Assembly (NCBI GenBank): GCA_934426825.1 | Contig: CAKRYI010000001.1 | Coordinates: forward strand, 1 to 64,000 | Direction: 5' to 3' | Source of the DNA: an uncultured Acetatifactor sp. | GTDB lineage: Bacteria; Bacillota; Clostridia; Lachnospirales; Lachnospiraceae | Length of the DNA: 64,000 bases | Part shown: in pieces, positions 15,413 to 25,195 of the stretch | How the letters are laid out: the number at the start of each line of letters is the position of its first letter | Numbering within the stretch: the stretch's first letter is position 1 | Position numbers and translations under genes: made by a program | The notes under the pieces: generated by a model | Database searches by the model: none | The model's input: only the letters and a program-made list of their open reading frames with translations | What the model was told of the DNA's origin: nothing

Positions 15413-18124
15413 ATGAGTAAGAAACTGGTATTGATAGATGGACACAGTATACTGAACAGGGCTTTTTACGGAGTCCCCGATTTGAGCAATGCGGAGGGAC
15501 TGCACACCAATGCCATATACGGTTTTCTGAATATTCTCTTTAAAATTTTGGAGGAGGAAAAGCCGGATTATCTGACAGTGGCGTTTGATGTTCATGCACC
15601 TACGTTTCGTCATAAATTATATGATGCCTATAAGGGAACAAGGAAGGCAATGCCGGAGGAACTCAGAGAGCAGGTTCCGGTCATGAAGGAAGTCCTGAAA
15701 GCCATGAATGTGGTGATTATGGAACAGGCGGGACTGGAAGCGGATGACATTTTGGGAACGTTGGCAAAGAAAGCGGAAGCTGCCGGAATGGAGGTTTCTC
15801 TGGTATCGGGAGACCGGGATTTATTACAGATTGCCACGGAGCATATCAAAATCAGAATTCCCAAGACCCGCATGGGCAGAACGGAGATAGAGGACTATTA
15901 TGCGGCGGATGTGCAGAAAGCATATCAGGTAACGCCGACACAGTTTATTGAATTAAAGGCATTGATGGGGGACACCGCCGATAACATTCCGGGGGTTCCG
16001 AAGGTAGGCGAGAAAACAGCCACCTCCCTGATGGTGGAATATGGTTCTCTGGATAACATCTATGCCCATGTGGAGGAAATCTCCAAAAAGAGTATCCGGG
16101 AATCCCTGATAGAAAATAAAGAACTGGCAGATTTAAGCAAAGTTCTGGCAACGATTAAGACCGATTGCGATGTGGAATTGGATTACGAGGCCGCAAAGGC
16201 AGAAGATTACTATACAAAAGAGGCATATGCAATCTTTAAAAAGCTGGAATTTAAAAATCTGCTTGGCAGATTTAAAGAGGGGGAGACCGCTCAGGACAAT
16301 AAAATAGCGGAGCAGTTTCACACCCTTTCGTCTCTGGAAGAGTTTCAAAAGGCAGTGACGGAGGCTGGAAAAAGTGACTGTGTGGGACTCCTTTTAATGC
16401 AGGAAAATCATACTCTCCTCGGCGTGGCATTATCTTATGAAACAAAAAAACAGGGGGAAGCGGCATGCTTTTATGTGCCGGTTCTGAAAAATGCCAAAGA
16501 GGATGAGGACGGACAGCTTTCTCTTTTTGCAGAACCGCAGGAGTCAAAGGACGAGACACAGGCGGTGCGGGAGCTGTTGATACAGTTGTCAAAGCAGACC
16601 CGGATTGCGACCTTTGATATTAAACAACAATATGAATATTTGGCGTGGGATACGACCGAACGGTATTTTGATGTATTGATTGGGGCCTATCTGTTAAATC
16701 CGTTAAAGAGCGATTATGATTTGGAATCCATAGCGTCGGAGCATTTACAGATGATAATTCCGGGGGAAAAGGAAACCTTTGGAAAGGAAGCAAGAAATGT
16801 CTGCCTGAAAGAACACGCCGAAAAATGTATGAACTTTTACTGCTATGGGGCTTATGTGTCCCGAAAGGCAGCAGCGGTGCTGGAGCAGAAGTTACGGGAA
16901 ACGAAAATGGACGCTCTGATGCGGGAAATCGAGATGCCTCTTTCTCTGGTGCTTCATGATATGGAGCGGGAAGGTGTTTTGGTCAGAAGAGAGGAGTTAA
17001 AGAGTTACGGGGATGCGCTTGTGAGCCGTATCACGGAACTGGAAAACTCGATTCACGCGCAGGCGGGAGTGGAGTTTAATATCAATTCTCCCAAGCAACT
17101 TGGGGAAGTTCTTTTTGAAACCATGAACATTCCCGGTGGAAAGAAAACAAAGACCGGATATTCCACTGCGGCGGATGTACTGGAAAAGCTGGCGGAGGAA
17201 TATCCCATTGTGAGAGATATTCTGGAATACAGAGGACTTACCAAGTTAAAGTCCACCTATGCGGACGGACTTGCCACCTATATCGGGCAGGACAACCGGA
17301 TTCATACCAATTTTAACCAGACCATTACCGCCACGGGACGAATCAGCTCTACGGAGCCGAATTTGCAAAATATTCCCATGAGAATGGAACTGGGCAGACG
17401 GATTCGCAAGGTGTTTGTACCTAAGGAAGGCTATGAATTCATGGACGCGGATTATTCCCAGATAGAGTTAAGGGTTCTGGCGGATATGTCCGGGGATGAG
17501 CAGTTGATAGAAGCATATCATATGGATCAGGATATTCACCGCATAACGGCGTCAAAGGTATTTCACACGCCCTTTGAGGAAGTGACGGATTTGCAGAGAA
17601 GAAATGCCAAGGCTGTCAATTTCGGAATTGTCTATGGTATCAGCTCCTTTGGACTGAGTCAGGATTTGAGTATCAGCAAAAAGGAAGCGGCGGAATATAT
17701 CGAACAGTATTTTGCAACTTATCCGGGGGTAAAGGAGTTCTTGGACCGTCTGGTAGCTGAGGCAAAGGAAAAAGGATATGTGACAACCATGTTCCACAGG
17801 AGACGGCCGGTACCGGAACTTTCTTCCTCCAATTTCATGCAGCGCTCTTTCGGAGAGAGAGTTGCCATGAATTCCCCCATACAGGGAACCGCGGCGGACA
17901 TTATCAAGATTGCCATGATAAAGGTATGGCGTGCGCTCAGGGAGGAAGGACTTGAGTCTAAACTGATTTTGCAGGTGCACGACGAACTGCTGATTGAGAC
18001 AAAGAAGGAAGAGGAAGCGCAGGTGCGCAAAATTCTTACGGAAAATATGAAATCTGCAGCAAATCTGGCGGTGACGCTGGAGGTAGATTTGCATACGGGA
18101 GATAACTGGTATGAAGCCAAATAA
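15413..18124 (+). CDS. polA: DNA polymerase I
   Basis: Pol I fills repair gaps and removes Okazaki primers. The 903-aa protein has the three-part layout: 5'-3' FEN-type nuclease (1-290), a 3'-5' exonuclease-like domain (about 300-500) and polymerase (500-903). Polymerase motifs are intact: motif A with Asp680 (DYSQIELR), the O-helix RRNAKAVNFGIVYG and motif C His856-Asp857-Glu858. In the middle domain the DxE metal motif is missing (CVGLLLM at about 323), so proofreading is probably lost, as in many Firmicutes Pol I. It is followed by coaE with a 14-nt overlap, a common arrangement in Firmicutes. Confidence 0.97.
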   Translation: MSKKLVLIDGHSILNRAFYGVPDLSNAEGLHTNAIYGFLNILFKILEEEKPDYLTVAFDVHAPTFRHKLYDAYKGTRKAMPEELREQVPVMKEVLKAMNVVIMEQAGLEADDILGTLAKKAEAAGMEVSLVSGDRDLLQIATEHIKIRIPKTRMGRTEIEDYYAADVQKAYQVTPTQFIELKALMGDTADNIPGVPKVGEKTATSLMVEYGSLDNIYAHVEEISKKSIRESLIENKELADLSKVLATIKTDCDVELDYEAAKAEDYYTKEAYAIFKKLEFKNLLGRFKEGETAQDNKIAEQFHTLSSLEEFQKAVTEAGKSDCVGLLLMQENHTLLGVALSYETKKQGEAACFYVPVLKNAKEDEDGQLSLFAEPQESKDETQAVRELLIQLSKQTRIATFDIKQQYEYLAWDTTERYFDVLIGAYLLNPLKSDYDLESIASEHLQMIIPGEKETFGKEARNVCLKEHAEKCMNFYCYGAYVSRKAAAVLEQKLRETKMDALMREIEMPLSLVLHDMEREGVLVRREELKSYGDALVSRITELENSIHAQAGVEFNINSPKQLGEVLFETMNIPGGKKTKTGYSTAADVLEKLAEEYPIVRDILEYRGLTKLKSTYADGLATYIGQDNRIHTNFNQTITATGRISSTEPNLQNIPMRMELGRRIRKVFVPKEGYEFMDADYSQIELRVLADMSGDEQLIEAYHMDQDIHRITASKVFHTPFEEVTDLQRRNAKAVNFGIVYGISSFGLSQDLSISKKEAAEYIEQYFATYPGVKEFLDRLVAEAKEKGYVTTMFHRRRPVPELSSSNFMQRSFGERVAMNSPIQGTAADIIKIAMIKVWRALREEGLESKLILQVHDELLIETKKEEEAQVRKILTENMKSAANLAVTLEVDLHTGDNWYEAK

Positions 18125-18734
18125 CAAAATGCTTTTTATCGGAATTACCGGAGGCGTAGGTGCCGGAAAGTCGGAGATTTTAAGCTATATCAGAAAGCAT
18201 TATAAATGTGAAATTTACCTTTCGGATGAAGTGGCGCATCTGGTGAAGCTGCCCGGCACGGAATGTTTTTACAAACTGGTGAAACTGCTTGGACAAGAGG
18301 TACTTGACGAGAGCGGGCAGATTGACAAAAAGGTGATGGCTGATAAAATATTTGCGGACAAGAGCCTTTTAAAACAGGTCAATGAAATTGTGCATCCGGC
18401 GGTAAAGGAATATCTGTTGGAACACTTGGAACTGGCAAGGCAGAGCGGCGCGGTAGAGCTTTTTTTCGTGGAGGCGGCTCTGTTGATAGAAACCGGGTAC
18501 GGCAGTCTTGTGGATGAGATGTGGTACATTTATGCGGATGAAGAGGTGCGCGCCAAACGGCTGAAAAGCGCCAGAGGATACACCGACGAAAAGATTCAGA
18601 GAATTATGGCAAGCCAGCTTTCGGAAGAACAGTTCAGGCAGGCAAGCAATTTTGTGATTGATAACAGTGGGGCATTGGCGGAAAGCTATCGGCAAATAGA
18701 TAAGAAACTGGAGGCTTACACATGGCAGGAGTAA
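18111..18734 (+). CDS. coaE: Dephospho-CoA kinase
   Basis: CoaE phosphorylates dephospho-CoA on the ribose 3' hydroxyl, the last step of coenzyme A synthesis, in the cytoplasm. The 207-aa length suits the family, and the P-loop GITGGVGAGKS lies at residues 11-21. Further family features are DEVAH (about 41), the basic RLKSARGY segment and the C-terminal VIDNSG element. The start codon lies inside the end of polA (14-nt overlap) and the stop overlaps the start of the next gene by 13 nt, so translation is coupled on both sides. Confidence 0.95.
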   Translation: MKPNNKMLFIGITGGVGAGKSEILSYIRKHYKCEIYLSDEVAHLVKLPGTECFYKLVKLLGQEVLDESGQIDKKVMADKIFADKSLLKQVNEIVHPAVKEYLLEHLELARQSGAVELFFVEAALLIETGYGSLVDEMWYIYADEEVRAKRLKSARGYTDEKIQRIMASQLSEEQFRQASNFVIDNSGALAESYRQIDKKLEAYTWQE

Positions 18735-21130
18735 AAGAGGGTCAGGGACAACTGGTATTTGGTCTGGATATTGGTACGAGAAGTATTGTGGGAACCGTGG
18801 GTTACTTAAACGGAGGGAAATTCCATGTGATGGCACAGCGTTCCAAAGAACATGAGACGAGAGCCATGCTGGACGGACAGATTCATGACATTGGCAAGGT
18901 TGGAGAGACCATTGCTTTTGTGAAATCACAACTGGAAGAGGATTTGAACAGAACACTCACGGATGTGTGTATTGCTGCCGCAGGACGTGTGCTGCGGACA
19001 ATCACGACCTCTGTGGAGCATAAGTTTGATTCGGACAAGGAAGTGACTGAGGAAGATATTAATGCGCTTTCCACAAAAGGTGTGGAAAAGGCATATGAGG
19101 AATTTCAGGGACACAATGATACCGATATGAAATTCTACTGCGTAGGCTATACTCCCATGCGTTACTATATGAACGGGTATCCGATGGGAAATCTGGAGGG
19201 CCACAAGGCGAACACCATCGGACTGGATTTGATTGCAACCTTTCTGCCGGATGACGTGGTGGACGGACTGTACAAGGCGGTGGAGTTGGCAGGACTTCGG
19301 GTGGCAAATCTGACACTGGAGCCTATTGCGGCAATTCAGGTGGCAATTCCGGAGAAATTCCGAATGCTGAACATGGCACTGGTGGACGTGGGAGCCGGCA
19401 CCAGCGATATTTCCATTACGAAGGACGGCACGATTACCGCTTATGGCATGATTCCTGTGGCGGGGGACAGCCTGACGGATATTATTGTGCAGCACTGCCT
19501 TGTGGATTTTGAAACCGCAGAGCAGATTAAGAGAAAGAGCGGTTCGCAGGAAACGATTGAGTATCAGGATATTATGGGACTGCCTCAGACCATCACGGCA
19601 AAAGAGATTGCAGACGTTTTGCACGAAGCCGTGGAAAAAATGACGCATCTGGTGGCAGACTGTATCAAGGAATTAAATGGTGACAAGGCTGTCAGCGCGG
19701 TGTTTGTGGTCGGCGGCGGTGGCATGATTCCCGGATATACGGAGCAGCTTGCGGCAGAACTTGACATTGTAAAAGAGCGTGTCGCAATCCGTGGTCAGGA
19801 AGTAATGCAGAATATCGTATTTGAACTGGAGAATGCCAGAAAAGATTCCATGATGGTAACGCCTATCGGTATCTGTCTCAGCTATTATGAGCAGAGCAAC
19901 AATTTCATTTTCGTGGAATTAAACGGGGAGCGCATGAAACTTTACGACAACGGCACGCTGTCCGTGGCGGATGCGGCAATGCAGGCACAGTTCCCCAATG
20001 ATGATTTGTTCCCCAAGAGAGGACAGGCGCTGACATTTACCGTGAACGGAAAAGCTCGGATGGTGAGAGGACTGCAGGGAGAAGCCTCCGTCATTATGGT
20101 AAACGGAGAGACGGCGGACATCTACACCAAGGTACATAACGGAGACAGAATCGAAGTCATTTCTTCCACCATGGGAGAGCCTGCAAAACAGGAACTTGGA
20201 AAACTGACGGAAATGTCAGACAGACTGCATGTATATGTCAACGGAAGAAAAATAGATTTGCCTAAAACCGCTTCGGTAAACGGCAAGCTGGAAAATGAAT
20301 TTTATCAGATTCGCGAGAATGACGATATTCTTGTGCGCAATTATTACACGGTGACAGAGGTGGCAGAATTTCTGGATATGCCGCTCGGAGGCAATATCCG
20401 CGTCAATGATATTGTGGCAAATCCGGATACGAGAGTTTACGAGAACTTTACGGTAAGCTGGAGTGAGGAGTCAGAGCCGGAGGAAGTAACGCAGGAGCAG
20501 GACGCGGTAGCTGAGAAGGAAGAACCATTGCAGCGGGAACCGGAGCAGACTGAGGAACAACCTGAGACTGCACAAGAGAAGTCTGTCGAACCGGAAGTGA
20601 AAGAAGCGGAGCAACCGAAACAGTTCACTGAGCCGGAAGTGCAGGTTGAGCACGAAGAACCATTGCGGCAGGAACCGGAGCAGGCGGAGGCACAACCTGA
20701 GACCGCACAGGAACAACCTGTCGAACCGGGAGTGAAAGAAGCAGAACAACCGGAACAGCTCGTCGAGCCGGAACAGAAAGAGGAAGTTTCGGAGCAGACG
20801 GAGGTACAACCTGAGAATGCACAGGAGAAGACCAGTGGGGCGGAAATGAAAGCGGCAGAGCAACAGGAGCAGTCCACCGAGCCGGAACCGGAAACCCCAG
20901 AGTCGGAGCCACCCAAGATTCCCATCACCATCACTGTGGTGGCGAACGGACAGCGAATCACCATGTCCGGCAAACCGGAATATGTTTATGTGGATATTTT
21001 CGATTACATAAAGTTCAATTTACAGGATTCAAGAGGTCGCGGAATTGTGACCCAGTTAAACGGACGTGCCGCCGGATATATGGAGACATTGAAAGACGGA
21101 GACATCATATCCGTTTATTGGAAAGAGTAA
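18722..21130 (+). CDS. FtsA-like actin-family ATPase with acidic linker and beta-grasp-like tail
   Basis: Residues 10-400 are FtsA-like: phosphate-1 motif FGLDIGTRS (13-21), phosphate-2 motif VDVGAGTSDIS (about 222-232) and adenosine motif VVGGGGMIPGY. FtsA itself is about 420 aa; this protein has 802. The extra part holds two small beta-rich modules (about 436-490, FTVNGKARMVRG..., and 500-580, VYVNGRKIDLPK...). An Glu/Pro/Gln linker with two 45-residue repeats (about 600-690) follows. The last module (735-802, ANGQRITMSG...DGDIISVYWKE) has the look of a ubiquitin-like beta-grasp fold. No C-terminal amphipathic membrane helix like that of FtsA is seen. The gene overlaps coaE. Roles in division, cell shape or pilus assembly are all open. 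Confidence 0.8.
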   Translation: MAGVKEGQGQLVFGLDIGTRSIVGTVGYLNGGKFHVMAQRSKEHETRAMLDGQIHDIGKVGETIAFVKSQLEEDLNRTLTDVCIAAAGRVLRTITTSVEHKFDSDKEVTEEDINALSTKGVEKAYEEFQGHNDTDMKFYCVGYTPMRYYMNGYPMGNLEGHKANTIGLDLIATFLPDDVVDGLYKAVELAGLRVANLTLEPIAAIQVAIPEKFRMLNMALVDVGAGTSDISITKDGTITAYGMIPVAGDSLTDIIVQHCLVDFETAEQIKRKSGSQETIEYQDIMGLPQTITAKEIADVLHEAVEKMTHLVADCIKELNGDKAVSAVFVVGGGGMIPGYTEQLAAELDIVKERVAIRGQEVMQNIVFELENARKDSMMVTPIGICLSYYEQSNNFIFVELNGERMKLYDNGTLSVADAAMQAQFPNDDLFPKRGQALTFTVNGKARMVRGLQGEASVIMVNGETADIYTKVHNGDRIEVISSTMGEPAKQELGKLTEMSDRLHVYVNGRKIDLPKTASVNGKLENEFYQIRENDDILVRNYYTVTEVAEFLDMPLGGNIRVNDIVANPDTRVYENFTVSWSEESEPEEVTQEQDAVAEKEEPLQREPEQTEEQPETAQEKSVEPEVKEAEQPKQFTEPEVQVEHEEPLRQEPEQAEAQPETAQEQPVEPGVKEAEQPEQLVEPEQKEEVSEQTEVQPENAQEKTSGAEMKAAEQQEQSTEPEPETPESEPPKIPITITVVANGQRITMSGKPEYVYVDIFDYIKFNLQDSRGRGIVTQLNGRAAGYMETLKDGDIISVYWKE
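20519..20788 (+). repeat. 135-bp tandem repeat in the FtsA-like gene
   Basis: GAAGAACCATTG starts at 20519 and again at 20654, exactly 135 bp (45 codons) apart, with high similarity over the unit. A third, more diverged partial unit follows. The repeat encodes the Glu/Pro/Gln linker. Confidence 0.85.
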
Positions 21131-21148
21131 GGAAGAGAGAATGACAAG

Positions 21149-21949
21149 ATGAGATTATGTAGTATTGCAAGCGGAAGCAGCGGAAACTGCATTTATGTAG
21201 GCTCTGAGGCAACACATCTGCTTGTAGATGTAGGAATCAGCGGAAAAAGAACGGAACTTGGTCTGAACAGTTTAGGACTGTCCGCAAGAGATTTGGACGG
21301 TATTCTTATCACCCATGAACACGCAGACCATATCAACGGTCTCGGTGTGATTGCCCGAAAATACGGTGTTCCGATTTATGCCACGCCGGGGACGATAGAG
21401 GCAATTCTGACCGGCGGCGGGGTAGGCAAAATTGACAGTTCGCTTTTTCATGAGGTAAAAGAGGATGTGAAGCTCACCATCAAGGATTTGACGGTGAACC
21501 CCATGCGGATTTCTCATGATGCGGCGCAGCCGGTGGCTTACCGCATTTCTTACGGCAATAAAAAAGTGGGAATCTGCACGGATTTGGGTGTCTACAATGA
21601 TTATACGGTGGAATGCCTGAAAGGGATGGACGCTGTTTTGCTGGAAGCAAACCATGATGTGAATATGCTGCAGGTCGGCCCGTACCCTTATTATCTGAAA
21701 CAGAGAATTCTGGGGGACAGAGGACATCTTTCCAACGAAAATTCCGGCAGACTGTTGAGCAGGATTTTACATGACGGAATGCAGAATATTATTTTAGGGC
21801 ATCTCAGCAAAGAAAACAATCTGCCGGAGCTTGCTTACGAGGCAGTGCGTATGGAGATAACCATGGGAGACAATCCTTATAACGCAAATGATTTCCGGAT
21901 TCAGGTGGCGGCAAGGGATGAGGTTTCCCAAGTCGTAAATATTGCGTAG
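21149..21949 (+). CDS. MBL-fold metallo-hydrolase, WalJ/YycJ-like
   Basis: The 266-aa protein is a metallo-beta-lactamase-fold hydrolase with the metal motif THEHADH (His56, His58, Asp60, His61) and a later histidine set around SHD and GHLS (about 129 and 216). It begins MRLCSIASGSSGNC, which is typical of the YycJ/WalJ group. In Bacillus this group lies with the WalRK envelope-stress system; here no such system is adjacent. Proposed roles of the family include nuclease activity and cell-wall or replication coordination, so function is left open. It lies 18 nt after the FtsA-like gene and is probably in the same operon. Confidence 0.85.
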   Translation: MRLCSIASGSSGNCIYVGSEATHLLVDVGISGKRTELGLNSLGLSARDLDGILITHEHADHINGLGVIARKYGVPIYATPGTIEAILTGGGVGKIDSSLFHEVKEDVKLTIKDLTVNPMRISHDAAQPVAYRISYGNKKVGICTDLGVYNDYTVECLKGMDAVLLEANHDVNMLQVGPYPYYLKQRILGDRGHLSNENSGRLLSRILHDGMQNIILGHLSKENNLPELAYEAVRMEITMGDNPYNANDFRIQVAARDEVSQVVNIA

Positions 21950-22051
21950 AAACCGCGAAAGGAAATATGGAAATTGCTTGCAAAGCATGGAAAATTGTAG
22001 TTAAATAAAAGGAATGATAGAAACGCGGGCATCGCGGGAATGAGGTTAGAC

Positions 22052-22324
22052 ATGAAAAAGACAATTATTACGGTAGTAGGTAAGGACACAGTAGGTATTA
22101 TCGCAAAAGTGTGTACATATCTTGCAGAGAATGAAGTGAACATTCTGGATATTTCCCAGACTATTGTACAGGGATATTTCAACATGATGATGATTGTGGA
22201 CACCAATCAGGCAACCAAGAAATTCGGGGATATTGCAGATGAACTTGCTGCTCTCGGAGAGCAGATTGGCGTTGTGATTAAATGTCAGAAGGAAGAAATT
22301 TTTGACAAGATGCACAGAATTTAA
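22052..22324 (+). CDS. ACT-domain regulatory protein (UPF0237 family)
   Basis: The 90-aa protein is one ACT domain followed by a short helix (MKKTIITVVGKDTVGI...). ACT domains bind amino acids or related ligands and regulate partners. The ATG at 22052 is chosen over 22040 because GAGGT lies about 6 nt upstream and the family begins MKK. It is followed after about 45 nt by a PFL-family (UPF0210) gene, a widely conserved pair in Firmicutes. The ligand and the partner protein are not known to me. Confidence 0.88.
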   Translation: MKKTIITVVGKDTVGIIAKVCTYLAENEVNILDISQTIVQGYFNMMMIVDTNQATKKFGDIADELAALGEQIGVVIKCQKEEIFDKMHRI

Positions 22325-22369
22325 CCTAGGAAGCAGAATGACCAAATGGGAAAGGCATGGACAGTTCAG

Positions 22370-23734
22370 ATGATTAATTTATATGAAGTGACAGAGACCA
22401 ACAAAATGATAGAGGAAGAAAACTTAGATGTGCGTACTATCACACTGGGTATCAGCCTGCTTGACTGTATTGACTCTGATTTGCAGAAATTGAATGATAA
22501 GATTTACCATAAAATATATGAAGCAGCCAAGGATTTGGTAAAGACGGGAGAGGAGATTTCCAGAGAGTTTGGCATTCCCATTGTCAACAAAAGAATTTCC
22601 GTAACTCCCATTGCACTGGTGGGCGGAGCAGCCTGCAAGACGGTTGAAGATTTTGCAAGCATTGCAAAGACACTGGATAAAGTGGCGCATGAGGTTGGAG
22701 TAAACTTTATCGGCGGATATTCCGCACTTGTGAGCAAAGGAATGACACCGGCGGACGAACTTTTAATCCGCTCCATTCCGTTGGCACTTTCCACCACAGA
22801 GCGTGTCTGCAGTTCCGTAAACTTGGGTTCCACCAAAACCGGAATCAACATGGACGCGGTCAAACTGATGGGTGAAATGATTAAGGAGACAGCGGAGTAC
22901 ACGAAGGAGAACGATTCCCTCGGATGTGCAAAGCTGGTTGTGTTCTGTAATGCACCGGACGACAATCCGTTTATGGCGGGTGCGTTCCACGGGGTAACAG
23001 AGGCTGATAAAATTATCAATGTCGGTGTCAGCGGCCCCGGAGTAGTAAAAACTGCACTGGAAAAGGTGAGAGGCGCAAACTTTGAGGTATTGTGTGAGAC
23101 GATTAAAAAGACCGCTTTCAAGGTGACGAGAGTCGGTCAGCTTGTGGCACAGGAGGCATCCAAGATGCTTGGCGTTCCTTTCGGTATCGTGGATTTGTCC
23201 TTGGCACCCACACCGGCAATCGGCGACAGTGTAGCGGATATTTTGTGTGAAATCGGTCTGGAGTATGCGGGTGCACCCGGTACTACCGCAGCACTTGCAC
23301 TTTTGAATGATCAGGTGAAAAAGGGCGGTGTAATGGCGTCCTCCTATGTGGGAGGCTTGAGCGGTGCATTTATTCCGGTCAGCGAAGATCAGGGAATGAT
23401 TGACGCAGTGACAGCCGGTGCTTTAACCTTGGAAAAATTGGAAGCAATGACCTGTGTCTGTTCCGTGGGACTGGATATGATAGCGGTTCCCGGTGACACA
23501 AAGGCGACCACACTTTCCGGTATTATCGCGGATGAAATGGCAATCGGAATGGTGAACCAGAAGACTACCGCCGTGAGAATTATTCCGGTTGTGGGCAAGG
23601 GAGTGGGCGAGACGGTAGAGTTTGGCGGACTGTTAGGATATGCACCCATTATGCCGGTCAATAATTTTTCCTGTGATGCCTTTGTCAACCGTGGCGGAAG
23701 AATTCCCGCACCGATACACAGTTTTAAGAATTAA
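22370..23734 (+). CDS. PFL-family protein, UPF0210 (DUF711)
   Basis: The protein belongs to the UPF0210/DUF711 group, which is structurally related to pyruvate formate-lyase-type barrels but has no established reaction. The start at 22370 (MINLYEVTETNKMIEEENLD) gives 454 aa, the usual length. An upstream ATG at 22346 has AGGAAG at a rather long distance and would add 8 residues, so the start is not settled. Conserved stretches are DVRTITLGISLLDC (about residues 20-33), NKRISVTPIALVGG (about 76-89) and a Gly-rich C-terminal region. It probably works with the adjacent ACT-domain protein. Confidence 0.88.
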   Translation: MINLYEVTETNKMIEEENLDVRTITLGISLLDCIDSDLQKLNDKIYHKIYEAAKDLVKTGEEISREFGIPIVNKRISVTPIALVGGAACKTVEDFASIAKTLDKVAHEVGVNFIGGYSALVSKGMTPADELLIRSIPLALSTTERVCSSVNLGSTKTGINMDAVKLMGEMIKETAEYTKENDSLGCAKLVVFCNAPDDNPFMAGAFHGVTEADKIINVGVSGPGVVKTALEKVRGANFEVLCETIKKTAFKVTRVGQLVAQEASKMLGVPFGIVDLSLAPTPAIGDSVADILCEIGLEYAGAPGTTAALALLNDQVKKGGVMASSYVGGLSGAFIPVSEDQGMIDAVTAGALTLEKLEAMTCVCSVGLDMIAVPGDTKATTLSGIIADEMAIGMVNQKTTAVRIIPVVGKGVGETVEFGGLLGYAPIMPVNNFSCDAFVNRGGRIPAPIHSFKN

Positions 23735-23827
23735 AGAAAGTGATGAACAGGGGCAATATGGCTCATTCTGGAAAAGGCAACTTTTTATAGCCTGAAAAAT
23801 AAAAGAAGTACACACATCATAAAGAAC

Positions 23828-23868
23828 AAGCCCGGAGAGTATGAAAACATACTGACCGGGCTTCTTTT
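23828..23868. terminator. Bidirectional terminator between PFL gene and tmcAL
   Basis: An 8-bp outer stem AAGCCCGG / CCGGGCTT (23828-23835 and 23856-23863) and an inner AGTATG/CATACT stem are flanked by A-rich sequence on the left and T-rich sequence on the right. It serves both converging genes. Confidence 0.88.
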
Positions 23869-23872
23869 TCTT

Positions 23873-25114
23873 TTATACAATTACGATGGGGCGGCTGAAT
23901 TCGTTTATCATGGGCGCTTTTGTCTGGAGCGCGACGATGCTTTGGTAGATTTCATTGATGCGCAGTTCTTTGCGAAGCATTGCGTAGGCGGAAGCGTCCA
24001 GAATCTGCTCCGCATCCGCTAATTTGGTGATAAGCGGAATGGAAGAGTTCGCCTTTATGGCGGTAAGCAAAGCGGCGCTTTCCTTTTTAAATCCTAAAAC
24101 TCTGGCATAGGGGACATAGTCTAAATCTGAGTAGGAGTGTAAATTTTCCGTCTCAATATCTAAAAGAATATGCAGCAGACACCGGCTGATGCGGGTATAG
24201 GTCATATCCTTTGTCTTTAACAGGCTGCAGAAACTTTCAAAGTTTTGAAAGTTAAGCAGATTTTTGCAAATCCTGTCCGACAATTCCTGTGAAACATCCA
24301 AAAATCTGGTGTATCCCTTCCCGTTGTTATACTCATACAGCAATTTGTAATGCATTACGGAGGAGATGTCGTTGGGAAGTAAGGGGCGGGCATGGCTCAT
24401 AACCTCACTCATGAGGTCAAAAGCACTTTCCGGCATTTGTTCCCGCAGACAGTCCATCTCTTTTTCCTCATAAATTGCCTGACGGATTGCCCTTGCGGAG
24501 CTTTGGTTCAGCCCCAGACGAATATCATGGTAATCCGAACCGGCACGGCGGGTTGTGACGGGCAGGATGGTGCTTTTCCTGCGAAGGAGCGCCCGGATAT
24601 ATTCAATTCCCAATATGTTGTTGGGGGAGGAAAGGACATCGTGAAAGTCACCGAGAGAGGGGTCACACTGAATGAGTGCCATGGTTCTGGCAGCGGGATA
24701 GGAACAGCCCTCCTTAAGACAACGCTTCAGGGTGTTCACGTAAATAGGCGGTTCTTCGTTTAAAAGTGTGGCAATACGGATTAAAATTCCGGTTTCACCA
24801 CATTCACTGCCAAAGCAAAGATGGTTTACCACGCCCAATCTGTCCAACAGGGCAACCGCACCGGTGGCAAAATATTCCGCACTGGAACAGGAATAGCAGG
24901 CAGGAAGTTCTAAAACCAAATCTGCACCGTTTTCAAGTGCCATCTGTGCACGGATATATTTGTCCAGTAAGGCGGGAGTCCCGCGCTGTACGAAATTTCC
25001 GCTCATGGCGATAATGGTGTAATCTGCATCGGTCTGCTGTTTTGCCATGTTTAACTGGTAACTGTGACCGTTATGGAAAGGATTGTATTCCGCAATGATT
25101 CCGTTTACCTGCAT
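23873..25114 (-). CDS. tmcAL: tRNA(Met) cytidine acetate ligase (TmcAL/YlbM)
   Basis: TmcAL activates acetate with ATP and transfers it to C34 of elongator tRNA(Met), forming ac4C, which helps decode AUG. The 413-aa protein has the nucleotidyltransferase-type N-terminal signature AEYNPFHNGH (8-17) and SGNFVQRG (about 39-46), followed by ELPACYSCSSAEYFA and a helical C-terminal part. It is the only minus-strand gene I can support. It is divergent from pta-ackA and shares an overlapping promoter region with it. The ATP-plus-acetate chemistry of TmcAL and the acetate pathway beside it fit thematically. The start at 25114 follows AGAAAGG on the minus strand. Confidence 0.92.
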   Translation of the reverse strand: MQVNGIIAEYNPFHNGHSYQLNMAKQQTDADYTIIAMSGNFVQRGTPALLDKYIRAQMALENGADLVLELPACYSCSSAEYFATGAVALLDRLGVVNHLCFGSECGETGILIRIATLLNEEPPIYVNTLKRCLKEGCSYPAARTMALIQCDPSLGDFHDVLSSPNNILGIEYIRALLRRKSTILPVTTRRAGSDYHDIRLGLNQSSARAIRQAIYEEKEMDCLREQMPESAFDLMSEVMSHARPLLPNDISSVMHYKLLYEYNNGKGYTRFLDVSQELSDRICKNLLNFQNFESFCSLLKTKDMTYTRISRCLLHILLDIETENLHSYSDLDYVPYARVLGFKKESAALLTAIKANSSIPLITKLADAEQILDASAYAMLRKELRINEIYQSIVALQTKAPMINEFSRPIVIV

Positions 25115-25195
25115 TCTTATTTACCTTTCTGTGGGATGATGTCGGACTTTGGTTAGATTGTTCTCCAAAAAATTCAATTTTGCATTGGGTTTGTC

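Noticed and set aside
20437..20973. Long minus-strand frame rich in Ser/Cys/Gly opposite the FtsA-like gene linker
   Set aside because: It is the antisense of the Glu/Pro repeat linker. Low-complexity acidic repeats leave the opposite strand open; there is no ribosome site and the composition is not protein-like.
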